A stretch of 43,613 bases of DNA from a virus. Location of the stretch: the IMG/VR virus record IMGVR_UViG_3300020459_000020, positions 1-43,613 of that record. One strand, written 5' to 3'. Positions within the stretch are counted from its first letter, which is position 1; every line of letters starts with the position of its first letter. The notes below the pieces were generated by a model, which saw only the letters and a program-made list of their open reading frames with translations, did no database searches and was not told the origin of the DNA. Below, piece after piece: positions 1 through 7,865 of this stretch. The translations under genes were made by a program, and so were the position numbers.

Positions 1-67
1 TATATTGGTAATATGCAATATAATTAACTTAGTAAAAAATTAGCGTCTCAAAAAATCGAAATTCATT

Positions 68-448
68 ATGGAGACCCCTCAGTTTAACTCAGACGAAGAA
101 TTCTTTGCTTGGACATTCAAAAAAATTAGCGAGTCGATCACTAATCTAGCTCAGAGGATGGAGACTGTAGAAGAAGGAATAGGAAAAATCCCTCCCCCAG
201 GTCCTGATATGGTTAAGTATAAACCTCCAGGATCACCCGCATACCTAAACCTGAAAGAGTTATTAGATCTTATATTTAAGATAATGCAAGATCAAGAGAA
301 GAGATGGGTAGATGTAGAAGATATAGCGAGTAAGATAGAAGCACAGCTACAGCAAAGACTTAATCTAGAAATAGCAGAGCAGGTTGCAGATAAGATGGAA
401 GCTATAGAAGTGCGTCTAAATAAGATAGAAGATAAATTAAGTGACTAG
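68..448 (+). CDS. Small coiled-coil protein of unknown function
   Basis: I do not recognise a family for this 126-residue acidic protein. Residues about 1-35 form a predicted amphipathic helix with many Glu, Lys and Ile residues. A proline-rich linker around residues 40-55 (run of three prolines, then PPG) separates it from a second long helical part (about 60-126) with heptad-like Leu/Ile/Met spacing and alternating Glu/Lys, typical of a coiled coil. No signal peptide or membrane segment is visible. The ATG at 68 is the first start in this frame, but no clear Shine-Dalgarno sequence precedes it. The stop (446-448) overlaps the next gene's GTG by one base, so the two are probably translationally coupled. 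By position before a structural-protein operon it may be a small tail or baseplate assembly factor or oligomeric structural protein; that is inference. The preceding bases 1-67 show no recognisable gene. Confidence 0.75.
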   Translation: METPQFNSDEEFFAWTFKKISESITNLAQRMETVEEGIGKIPPPGPDMVKYKPPGSPAYLNLKELLDLIFKIMQDQEKRWVDVEDIASKIEAQLQQRLNLEIAEQVADKMEAIEVRLNKIEDKLSD

Positions 449-3400
449 TGCCAGCATATATCCAAGAGACTGGAAGGAGCTATCCTAATCCTGTAAAGGG
501 AGGAGGGTTTAACCAGACATTTAGACGACCTAGTAGTGGGAAGTATAGGACTTCTAGTGACTATCCTGGTCAACTTACTGGCATGGATTATAATATCACC
601 TTTGAAGATGGTGGTCCTGGTAGTATGCCTATGGGCAAGGACGTAATACATTACATTGGTGATGAAGAGCCTACTAATGTAAATTCTAGTGGAAACGAAA
701 GAGTAGGTATATACAGGTTTTATAGAGCACCTAAAGACGATCACAAGTATAGTAGAGATCCCCAGTTAATGAAGAGGGATTTTGGTTGTGAGAATGAGAG
801 CTGGCAGAAGGCAGCAGCTGGATATAACCCTGAGCCTAGAAGTGGTAAACCTGTTTTCCACATTATGATAGCACAGGTACCTAATTCTGTGCCATTAAAG
901 GCATTTTATTCCCATTGGCCTGATGATACACAATTATGTGCTGGTACAAATGTCCCTACTGGTCTATCTGGGGTAGGTTGTGGTAAAAATAAGTATAAAG
1001 AAGTAGATACTTTAGGATATGTCTTCACTTCAGAGGCAGATGCACGTGCATATTGCTCTACTGGTGAGGATCCAGTGCCACTCTATGAGTATTTACATCC
1101 AGATCCCGATCATTTCTATACTATAGACCCTTCTCAAGAAGTAAACTTAGCAGATAATAGTCCTATTCCACCAGCAGAGCCATTAGGAAAGCAATATTCC
1201 TACGTGGGTATCATAGGATGGGCATTCAAGACACGTGCGTTAGATAGTCCAACTGATCTCATCCGTGATATTGGTAAGATTGGACCTACTGGACAGTGTA
1301 TTGATAAGAGTGGTTGGTATGATTATAGTCATGGAGACCAATTAGACTATGATGAGTCAGGTGGTGGATGGTCTGAGTTCATGTATCGTCAAATGCGTGA
1401 CTCTAGTGGTGTTAGTGTAGAAGGTCCACCTAATGTTAATGGTTGGGGATATCCTGATAATGTAGACATAGAAGATAATGAAGCATTATTCGAGTGGTCA
1501 TATGGTCTAAGTGGTGCTGTAAAGGGTGCTATACCACGTTTCCTTGGATTCGAGGATATGTATGACTCCCAGTTTGTATTTTATTTGTATGATACTACTA
1601 ACCCTTGGAATGGTCCTATATTCTCATCACAGTATATACTGAGTAATGCTAAGTGTTGTCCTAATACTACTGACCCTGAAGGATGTCCTCACTGTGCTCC
1701 AGTATGGACGTATCATAGTCACTTCTATGAGATCAATGCTGATGTATGGAATACTACTAAGACTAAACTATCGATACATGATGCTAGTAGTACTGGTGTA
1801 AATGAATCATTCTGGACTGTAGATACTGAGACACCTATTGTATTCTTCCGCTATTTAACACGGACTGGTGACTTTGGACCAGGTGAAAAGATTAATGGTT
1901 GGGATATAGTATCCGTATATTACTTCGGTGATGAGCTTAAGTGCGGTATAATGGAGCTCACTTGGGATAATAGTAGAGATAATCTGTGGTATGTCAACCC
2001 TGCTTGCATAGCATGGCGGTTAACTACCGTAGGTGCTGTAGAGATAACTAACTCACTTGCGGAGAAAGGGTCATGGGTTGCGATAGGTACCCCTACTAAT
2101 ACCGCAGTGCCTTGGTCACAGTTGATGAAGGATTACAGTATATACCCAGTTAAACCCGCAGATGACGCAGAAGATCCTTATCTTAATACATGGCAGACGC
2201 ATACTGCGACAGTTACTATACCTAGTAATGGAGACTACTCTCTAGCAATAGAGTCTGATAACTACGGATACCTTAAGATTACTGACTCTGGTGGCACTGC
2301 CCTTATAGATCAGGAGATTACTTACGCTAGTGGTATGGGTACTCAGATATTCCCTATGACACTTGCAGCAGGTAATTACACCATAGAGACTAGAGTTAAG
2401 AATATTTCAAGGACTGTAGATCCTGAGCCATTTGTGTATGAGAGTGAATATAACTCTGCACCTGATGATGGTCCTGGCGGTAGTTTGATAGGTAAAGTGC
2501 AAATACTTGCTGGATACGGTATACCTAATAAGTCTGCATTCTGTGGTACATACGAATTCCCTAAGAAGATATCCTACTGGAAAGTTGAGATAGATCCTAA
2601 AGCACTGATACCGTATAGGAAGATGGATCAGGCAAAACTAGAAGCTATAGTTGACGATGACGGTAGTATTAAAGATGTAGTTATTATCAATGGTGGTAGA
2701 GGATACGTTAAACCTACCATACAGGTTATGGATCCACAGGGGTTAGATGAATTCTCACCTAATGATACCTCAGACTTCATGGCAGATAAACTGGGTATGG
2801 ATCCAGATTATGAAAAGGCACTTGCTGACCCTGAGAGGGAAGATACCTCATTCTCTACTGCGGAAATTAAGACTGCATCACGTAAGTGGGGTATTGCTAC
2901 AGAAACCATTGATACAGAAGATAAGAATAATGAGATATACAAGATGAAGAGAGCTGAGGTAGAGATATCTCTGTTAGATGATCTTGGTAGTATAAAGGCA
3001 GTGCGTGTCATTGACGGAGGATCTGGATATAGTCAAGCAAACAACCCTATAGTGCATGTAGTGGATCCAGAGCAGATTAAGTATGAGGGTGTGCGTGATA
3101 GTGATGATCAATTCCAAGCTGGTGGTAAACAGATGAAAGAAGCATCAGAGAAGATGGATGAAGCATGGGATCATACCTTTGAATCCTCTGAGGTGAATTA
3201 TTCTGTAAGAGAGGAAGCAACTACTAGTCAGTATACTATACAACCTATATCCACAATAATAGATGCAGAAGGATCTCAGACTAGGGATATAGTTAAGGAG
3301 GCAATGAATTATGATCCTGACAAACCTGCAAACAATGCTACTCAAGTGTACGTTGAGGTGCCAGATAGTTACATTCGTGCAGCGTCTGACGGAATAGATG

Positions 3401-4596
3401 ATGATGTAACAAAGCTTTGCTTTAATCTTCCCGCAAGTTGTATTGAGATTAATGGTAAGGCAGACATTAAGGCAGGTATGCCAGATCAAGAGCAGTTTGC
3501 TTATATCAATCAGGATGATGGAGTTAAGTCATATCAAGATAATGCTCATGGGTATGCATTGACTTCAGCAGTTGCTGTAGATGCCTATGCTAATAATATG
3601 TCTCACTTATATGGTCCTTTCGGACAGGATAAGTGCATAACAGTTGCACAACCTAAACTGTATAATATTACACGGTGGTTTGATATGCCTTGTGCGTATC
3701 TTGATTCTAATGAAGAGGGGGAGCGTAAAGCATTTGGATGGTTACCCTACAAGTATTGTGCATCTGAGGAAAAGGAAGCTACATTTAGAGTATCAATGGA
3801 AATAGATGGATATGTTGGCGGTAGTCAGGGACCAGCATTCATGGATTTCCTTAAAGAGATGCCAGTGCCTTTACTACAACAGAAGAGAGATATAACAACT
3901 AATGCTGGTGAGAAGACATGGAAATGTAAGAGGAGTAGTATAGATGGTAGATGTTACAGAGATCCTCAAGATCCTGGTAACATGGTCTTTGTTCCTGTGG
4001 GGTTAGATGAAAACACTTACGACTACAATAGATCTAACTATACAGAGCTGGAACAGTTACAGATGTGGGCTGGTCAGAATATTACCAGTAATGCAGCAGT
4101 GCAAACATGGTTAGGTCACCCTACGGCAGGTGACCCAGCAGGTACACCGCATTCTGTAGATTATACTGCATTAGTCGTATCACCATGCACTAACAATATA
4201 CCACCTAATGAATGTTGGGATACTTACGTGCGAGGAGTTAATGCATCTGACGGTCCTCTTACTGTATACTGTGGTTATGATGCAAATGGTAATGGTATAG
4301 CAGGTCAGACTTATTGTCAGGTACCTCAATTACAACCTAGTAATAGTTGTTTAGCATTAGATAAATGTATGGATGCTTCTATTGCTATTAATCCTCAACG
4401 TATGACTGGAGGTAGGTTGCAATTGGGTGCTTATAATGGTACCATGACTGTAAGAAACTGGTTAACAGGTGGAGTTATAGCCCTGGGTAGATCGTTGAAG
4501 AATTATGGTAACCCATTCTTTGATGAATGTAATGAGACTGAAAACTGGACTGATGGCACATCATTAAACGACACTATATTCCCTAAGAGGTTATAA
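448..4596 (+). CDS. Large virion structural protein with DUF5648-like and GxGY segments
   Basis: This is a 1382-residue protein with a GTG start at 448 that overlaps the previous stop in TAGTG. Around residues 90-270 there are repeated stretches of the form 'Y-x-Y/F ... D-H-F/K-Y-[ST]-x-D ... G-[WY]-x-F', resembling the DUF5648 family often found in secreted or surface repeat proteins. Residues about 580-660 look like a beta-sandwich (PA14/CBM-like) with alternating hydrophobic strands. Two GxGY motifs (near residues 750 and 860) match those in the giant gene and in gp8 of this window. The protein carries many cysteines, including a CC...C..C cluster followed by H-x-H near residues 408-430. 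The C-terminal third, rich in Cys, Asn and aromatic residues, has no family I can name. It sits immediately before a PAAR-like spike candidate and gp25, so a central baseplate or spike-associated structural role is likely but not shown. No signal peptide is seen. Confidence 0.8.
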   Translation: MPAYIQETGRSYPNPVKGGGFNQTFRRPSSGKYRTSSDYPGQLTGMDYNITFEDGGPGSMPMGKDVIHYIGDEEPTNVNSSGNERVGIYRFYRAPKDDHKYSRDPQLMKRDFGCENESWQKAAAGYNPEPRSGKPVFHIMIAQVPNSVPLKAFYSHWPDDTQLCAGTNVPTGLSGVGCGKNKYKEVDTLGYVFTSEADARAYCSTGEDPVPLYEYLHPDPDHFYTIDPSQEVNLADNSPIPPAEPLGKQYSYVGIIGWAFKTRALDSPTDLIRDIGKIGPTGQCIDKSGWYDYSHGDQLDYDESGGGWSEFMYRQMRDSSGVSVEGPPNVNGWGYPDNVDIEDNEALFEWSYGLSGAVKGAIPRFLGFEDMYDSQFVFYLYDTTNPWNGPIFSSQYILSNAKCCPNTTDPEGCPHCAPVWTYHSHFYEINADVWNTTKTKLSIHDASSTGVNESFWTVDTETPIVFFRYLTRTGDFGPGEKINGWDIVSVYYFGDELKCGIMELTWDNSRDNLWYVNPACIAWRLTTVGAVEITNSLAEKGSWVAIGTPTNTAVPWSQLMKDYSIYPVKPADDAEDPYLNTWQTHTATVTIPSNGDYSLAIESDNYGYLKITDSGGTALIDQEITYASGMGTQIFPMTLAAGNYTIETRVKNISRTVDPEPFVYESEYNSAPDDGPGGSLIGKVQILAGYGIPNKSAFCGTYEFPKKISYWKVEIDPKALIPYRKMDQAKLEAIVDDDGSIKDVVIINGGRGYVKPTIQVMDPQGLDEFSPNDTSDFMADKLGMDPDYEKALADPEREDTSFSTAEIKTASRKWGIATETIDTEDKNNEIYKMKRAEVEISLLDDLGSIKAVRVIDGGSGYSQANNPIVHVVDPEQIKYEGVRDSDDQFQAGGKQMKEASEKMDEAWDHTFESSEVNYSVREEATTSQYTIQPISTIIDAEGSQTRDIVKEAMNYDPDKPANNATQVYVEVPDSYIRAASDGIDDDVTKLCFNLPASCIEINGKADIKAGMPDQEQFAYINQDDGVKSYQDNAHGYALTSAVAVDAYANNMSHLYGPFGQDKCITVAQPKLYNITRWFDMPCAYLDSNEEGERKAFGWLPYKYCASEEKEATFRVSMEIDGYVGGSQGPAFMDFLKEMPVPLLQQKRDITTNAGEKTWKCKRSSIDGRCYRDPQDPGNMVFVPVGLDENTYDYNRSNYTELEQLQMWAGQNITSNAAVQTWLGHPTAGDPAGTPHSVDYTALVVSPCTNNIPPNECWDTYVRGVNASDGPLTVYCGYDANGNGIAGQTYCQVPQLQPSNSCLALDKCMDASIAINPQRMTGGRLQLGAYNGTMTVRNWLTGGVIALGRSLKNYGNPFFDECNETENWTDGTSLNDTIFPKRL

Positions 4597-4597
4597 T

Positions 4598-5131
4598 ATG
4601 GCATTTGGATATCTCTTACCTGTATCATCTTTAAACGGACTACCTTGTAGTGGGCATGGTTTATGCTTACCATCTACTGTGCACTCTGTACAGGCGTGTG
4701 GCACCCCTCCAATCCCCTACAGCATAGTCATTAAGGAATATACGTGTTGGTGGCCCCCTCAACCCCTAATTCCTATATTCCCTGTTACTCCATATAGGGC
4801 AACTGTGCAAGTAAATCGGATTCCGATTATGTTACACGGTGATACATTCATGCCACACATAGCGGTATGTACTAATATTGTTGTGTACATGTGTCCTTGT
4901 GGTAAAGCGACCTGTCCAACGCCCACTCCGATACCTTGTAGCACCCTTACAATCGAAGATGGGGGTGGTGTAGGACATACTAGGATCCTTATGGCAACAA
5001 CTTTGACAGTATTTGCTTTGAAATTACCAATTGCTCGTATCTTAGATCCTCTAGGTGTTGGTTTTTCAGGATTTAGTTACCCTTGTTCATCTGTGGTTGC
5101 CTGGGGGCATGCAACTGTGCTATCATCATAG
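4598..5131 (+). CDS. Cysteine-rich PAAR-like candidate spike-tip protein
   Basis: This 177-residue protein has ten cysteines, several histidines and many prolines, and no clear membrane segment. The C-terminal 60 residues follow the PAAR pattern: a short strand, 'LPIARILD' corresponding to the family's G-[KR]-P-[AV]-A-R-x-G-D turn, a loop with 'YPCSS', then 'VAWGHATVL' like the final G-x-x-x-V strand. A 'CPTPTPIPC' segment precedes it. PAAR proteins such as T4 gp5.4 cap the central tail spike with a metal-bound conical tip, and the T4 lineage and contractile injection systems keep this gene near the hub and gp25. Here it lies just upstream of gp25, which supports the call. The ATG at 4598 is one base after the previous stop, and AAGAGG at 4585-4590 is a good Shine-Dalgarno. 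The N-terminal 80 residues are unassigned. The PAAR assignment is by pattern, not by alignment. Confidence 0.6.
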   Translation: MAFGYLLPVSSLNGLPCSGHGLCLPSTVHSVQACGTPPIPYSIVIKEYTCWWPPQPLIPIFPVTPYRATVQVNRIPIMLHGDTFMPHIAVCTNIVVYMCPCGKATCPTPTPIPCSTLTIEDGGGVGHTRILMATTLTVFALKLPIARILDPLGVGFSGFSYPCSSVVAWGHATVLSS

Positions 5132-5148
5132 TAGTTTATTAACCAAAC

Positions 5149-5286
5149 ATGGCATTATACGGTACAAATGGAGATTGGGTTGCTCCTCCATCGAAGAAAA
5201 CAAGGCAAGGTAACTCAAAAAACACGAAGATTTCTCCCACTTCACGTAACGCTGCTAAGAAAAGGTATAGGGGTCAAGGAAAATAG
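5149..5286 (+). CDS. 45-residue basic protein, possibly conserved in marine T4-like phages
   Basis: The small frame runs from ATG at 5149 to TAG at 5284-5286 and encodes 45 residues. It begins MALYGTNGDWVAPP and continues with a Lys/Arg/Asn/Ser-rich stretch ending KKRYRGQGK. It fills most of the gap between the PAAR-like gene and gp25. The composition is not random: a conserved-looking aromatic/glycine N-terminus is followed by a strongly basic tail with about 13 Lys/Arg. I recall similar small basic proteins near gp25 in cyanomyoviruses, but cannot verify this here. Its function is unknown; a basic tail could bind nucleic acid or an acidic structural partner. No membrane or signal segment is present. 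Confidence 0.6.
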   Translation: MALYGTNGDWVAPPSKKTRQGNSKNTKISPTSRNAAKKRYRGQGK

Positions 5287-5297
5287 TCAAGAAACCC

Positions 5298-5305
5298 TAT
5301 AAATA
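5298..5305 (+). promoter_or_regulatory. T4-type late promoter octamer TATAAATA upstream of gp25
   Basis: A perfect match to the T4 late promoter octamer TATAAATA lies 40 bases before the gp25 ATG, in one of the few non-coding gaps. In T4-like phages the late sigma factor gp55 with clamp-bound gp33 recognises this element about 10 bp upstream of the start. It would drive gp25, gp6 and the giant gene as a late operon. Transcript start mapping has not been seen. Confidence 0.7.
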
Positions 5306-5329
5306 AAAGATATAACGATAAATATCTTT
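5306..5329 (+). other. 8-bp perfect inverted repeat (hairpin) in the gp25 leader
   Basis: AAAGATAT (5306-5313) and ATATCTTT (5322-5329) are exact reverse complements separated by 8 bases. The stem is almost wholly A/T, so it is weak, and only three T residues end it, which argues against an efficient terminator. It directly follows the TATAAATA octamer and contains a second late-like octamer in its loop and right arm. It could shape the 5' end of read-through mRNA or be fortuitous. Confidence 0.4.
5317..5324 (+). promoter_or_regulatory. Second late-promoter-like octamer GATAAATA
   Basis: GATAAATA differs from TATAAATA at the first base only and lies 21 bases before the gp25 start. That is nearly the same spacing as the CATAAATA before gp8 and the CTAAATA before the fibre-like gene. 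It is a candidate alternative late promoter; AT-rich chance matches are possible. Confidence 0.45.
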
Positions 5330-5345
5330 GCAAAGGTAGATAAGA

Positions 5346-5759
5346 ATGCCTTCTTATAGGTTCAGATCAGAAAAATATGTCAGTAGAGGGTTTAAAGACT
5401 TAGCAACTTCGTTTAATGCTAACCCTGCTACTGGTGATTTTGGTGTGGTTAAGAATGAGAATGCTATTAAGCAATCTGTTCGTAACCTCATCTTAACTAT
5501 GTTCGGAGAAAGACCATTTCAACCCTCCATAGGATCGAAAGTAAGAGAGCTTTTATTTGAACCATGGGATCCATTCAGTGTTGATGCCATGAAAAGTGAG
5601 ATCTATAACGTTATAAACCGACTAGAACCACGTGTTGTATGCACTGGTGTTAGTGTTCGTGATGATTCTGAGGTTAACTCAGTACAAATAGCAATAGATT
5701 ATACGATTGTTGGACAACAGGAAGTCCAAAATGTCGATTTTCTACTAGAAAGAGCATAA
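5346..5759 (+). CDS. gp25: Baseplate wedge protein gp25 (GPW/gp25 family)
   Basis: This 137-residue protein is close to T4 gp25 (132 residues). It has the family hallmarks in order: an N-terminal beta part, then near residues 40-75 'VRNLILTMFGERPFQPSIGS' followed by K-V-R-E-L-L-F-E-P, which is the conserved R-N-L-L-T-x-x-G-E-R-x-x-x-P-x-x-G-[ST] core. The C-terminal strands carry the I-D-Y-x-I pattern. In T4, gp25 binds the gp6 dimer and seeds sheath polymerisation by presenting a sheath-like handshake fold, so it acts at the inner baseplate wedge. The ATG at 5346 is preceded by AAAGG (5332-5336). Its stop is one base before the gp6 ATG, as in the usual gp25-gp6 pair. I am confident of the family. 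Confidence 0.95.
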   Translation: MPSYRFRSEKYVSRGFKDLATSFNANPATGDFGVVKNENAIKQSVRNLILTMFGERPFQPSIGSKVRELLFEPWDPFSVDAMKSEIYNVINRLEPRVVCTGVSVRDDSEVNSVQIAIDYTIVGQQEVQNVDFLLERA

Positions 5760-5760
5760 A

Positions 5761-7860
5761 ATGGCAGCAATTCCATCACAATTAACGTCGCTAGACTTCT
5801 TTGAGATCAAAGAATCCATTAAATCATACCTTAGAACTCGAAAAGAGTTTACTGATTATGATTTTGAGGGTAGTTCTGCATCATATCTGATCGACATACT
5901 AGCATATAACACATATTATACTGCCTTTAACGCTAACATGGCGTTGAATGAAGCATTTTTAGAGACTGCAACGGTTAGAGATAACATTGTAAGGATCGCA
6001 AAGCAGTTAAATTACACTCCAAGGTCAATTAAAGCACCTAGAGCATGTGTAAGAATGACAGCCCAAGCTACAGTTGGTCTAAATGGTACTACTTTTCCAG
6101 AATTTGCTACCTTAAAGAAGGGTGATGTCTTTGTTGCTGACAATGAATATGATACTTACACCTTTGCATTGACTCAGGACATCCAAGTACCTGTAGATAG
6201 TGGTACTGGATTAGCAATATTTGATAATGTCCTAGTATATCAGGGTAATTTATTAACTTACAACTATACAGTTGACTATACTAAGAAGCAAGACTTCGTT
6301 ATTCCCGATGAAAATGTAGATACTGGTCTTTTAACAGTAGATATTTCTCCAACTGCTCAATCATCAGAGACTGATACCTATAGTCCTGCTACAAATGTCA
6401 CAAATTCTGATGGTACATCCAGAATTTACTATCTGGAAGAGACAGATGACATGAGATACCGTCTAGTTTTCGGAGATGGGTCTATTGGACGTAAATTAAT
6501 TGATGGAGAATACATTACTATCACTTATGTCTCTACAGATGGGGTTGAAGCTAACGGTGCAAAGGGTTTTAACTTCATTGGTAACGTAGTTGACAGTGAT
6601 AATAGGGTTATTTCACCTAATTCTATAGCATTAACAACAAAAGACGCTGCTCAAGACGGTGAAGACCGTGAAACAGCACTTTCTGTCAAGTTTAGAGCAC
6701 CTAGAGCGTATGCTACACAAAATAGGGCGGTTACTGAGAATGATTTTGAGCATATTGTCTCTGAAATCTACCCTCAAGCAGCATCTGTAACAGCTTTTGG
6801 TGGTGAGAAGCTATCTCCACCTGTTTATGGTAAGGTTTATGTTGCAATCCGACCAAAAACAGGAAATAAACTCAATGAAACAACTAAACAGAAAATTAAG
6901 AAGGATTTATTGAAGTATTCTGTTGCTTCTATTGAGCCAGTCATCATTGACCCAACAACATTCTATGTTATTCCTAAATCTTACGTTTATTACAACGGAA
7001 ATGACACTAGTTTAACTGGTGCACAACTTGGTACTAAGATTTTACAAGGAATTGACCAATTTAACAGAAATGGTCAGACAGATAGGTTTGGAAATCGTAT
7101 CGATGGATCTAAATTCGGTGCGATGATTGATAATGCTGATAATTCCATATCTGGTAATGTTACTCAGATGACATTAGGTCAGAATTTGGATAAATTCGAG
7201 TTTGGAAGTGTATTTACTCAATGTTTAGACTTTGGTAACCCACTTTATGATCCATCCAACTATTCTGGTAGTCCAAAAGACGGAGATAACACTGGAGATG
7301 ACAATAAGTGTAAGCCATCCTTCTCAACAGTGAAATCTGGTACATTTTATGCTACTGGTTACACTGAAGACCTCGTAAACCTTACTTTAAGTGATGGAAC
7401 TACTTCAGCAGGAGTAACTTCTACTGGAGTATCATCAACTGCTGATAATCAGGTCTTGGTTCCTGTAAATATAAGAGATGACGGTCAGGGTAACCTAATT
7501 CTCGTGACAACAAGGGATGAAACCGAATTAACACTTAATCCTTCAGTAGGAAGTGTTAATTATGCAAGTGGTCAGGTCTGTGTTGGTCCTGTAGCAATAC
7601 AAGGCACCCCAGATGACACTACCAGGTTGCCTATCCAAGTTTTACCTGCTGGTGGATCAATTACGGTACCACCTGGAGTAGATCCTACAATCTTTAACCC
7701 AACAGTCAATCCAATTGACTACACAATCAACGATGTGTCAATTCCTACCTTCGATCCGAATAACTTTAACGGTTATAATTTCGGTGACACAACTGGGATA
7801 AATATTATCGATTATCCAACGGATACTTTCACATATCCAGTCAGCGAATCCTGTTTCTAA
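5761..7860 (+). CDS. gp6: Baseplate wedge subunit gp6 (phage J-like family)
   Basis: This 699-residue protein is slightly longer than T4 gp6 (660). The N-terminus (residues 1-110) carries the family signature: '[LF]DF.EIKESIKSYLR', then 'DYDFEGSSAS', then I-D-I-L-A-Y-N-T-Y-Y and a helix with A-N-M-A-L-N-E-A-F-L-E-T-A. This is the conserved helical segment that dimerises gp6 around the baseplate inner ring. A middle segment 'RLVFGDGSIGRKL' (about residue 235) and 'APRAYATQNRAVTENDFEHI' (about 315) are typical J/gp6 core motifs. The last 170 residues (Thr/Pro/Asn rich) are less conserved. gp6 contacts gp25, gp53 and gp7 in T4 and forms the iris that opens during contraction. It starts one base after the gp25 stop and ends five bases before the giant gene, so all three are likely one transcript. 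Confidence 0.95.
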   Translation: MAAIPSQLTSLDFFEIKESIKSYLRTRKEFTDYDFEGSSASYLIDILAYNTYYTAFNANMALNEAFLETATVRDNIVRIAKQLNYTPRSIKAPRACVRMTAQATVGLNGTTFPEFATLKKGDVFVADNEYDTYTFALTQDIQVPVDSGTGLAIFDNVLVYQGNLLTYNYTVDYTKKQDFVIPDENVDTGLLTVDISPTAQSSETDTYSPATNVTNSDGTSRIYYLEETDDMRYRLVFGDGSIGRKLIDGEYITITYVSTDGVEANGAKGFNFIGNVVDSDNRVISPNSIALTTKDAAQDGEDRETALSVKFRAPRAYATQNRAVTENDFEHIVSEIYPQAASVTAFGGEKLSPPVYGKVYVAIRPKTGNKLNETTKQKIKKDLLKYSVASIEPVIIDPTTFYVIPKSYVYYNGNDTSLTGAQLGTKILQGIDQFNRNGQTDRFGNRIDGSKFGAMIDNADNSISGNVTQMTLGQNLDKFEFGSVFTQCLDFGNPLYDPSNYSGSPKDGDNTGDDNKCKPSFSTVKSGTFYATGYTEDLVNLTLSDGTTSAGVTSTGVSSTADNQVLVPVNIRDDGQGNLILVTTRDETELTLNPSVGSVNYASGQVCVGPVAIQGTPDDTTRLPIQVLPAGGSITVPPGVDPTIFNPTVNPIDYTINDVSIPTFDPNNFNGYNFGDTTGINIIDYPTDTFTYPVSESCF

Positions 7861-7865
7861 GATAG

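Noticed and set aside
1-67. Upstream promoter or end of a previous gene
   Set aside because: The stretch is AT-rich with no TATAAATA-type octamer and short frames that stop quickly; too little sequence to support either call.
5306-5329. Rho-independent terminator
   Set aside because: The stem is almost all A/T with no G/C core and only three T residues at its end; it lies directly after a late promoter motif and before gp25.
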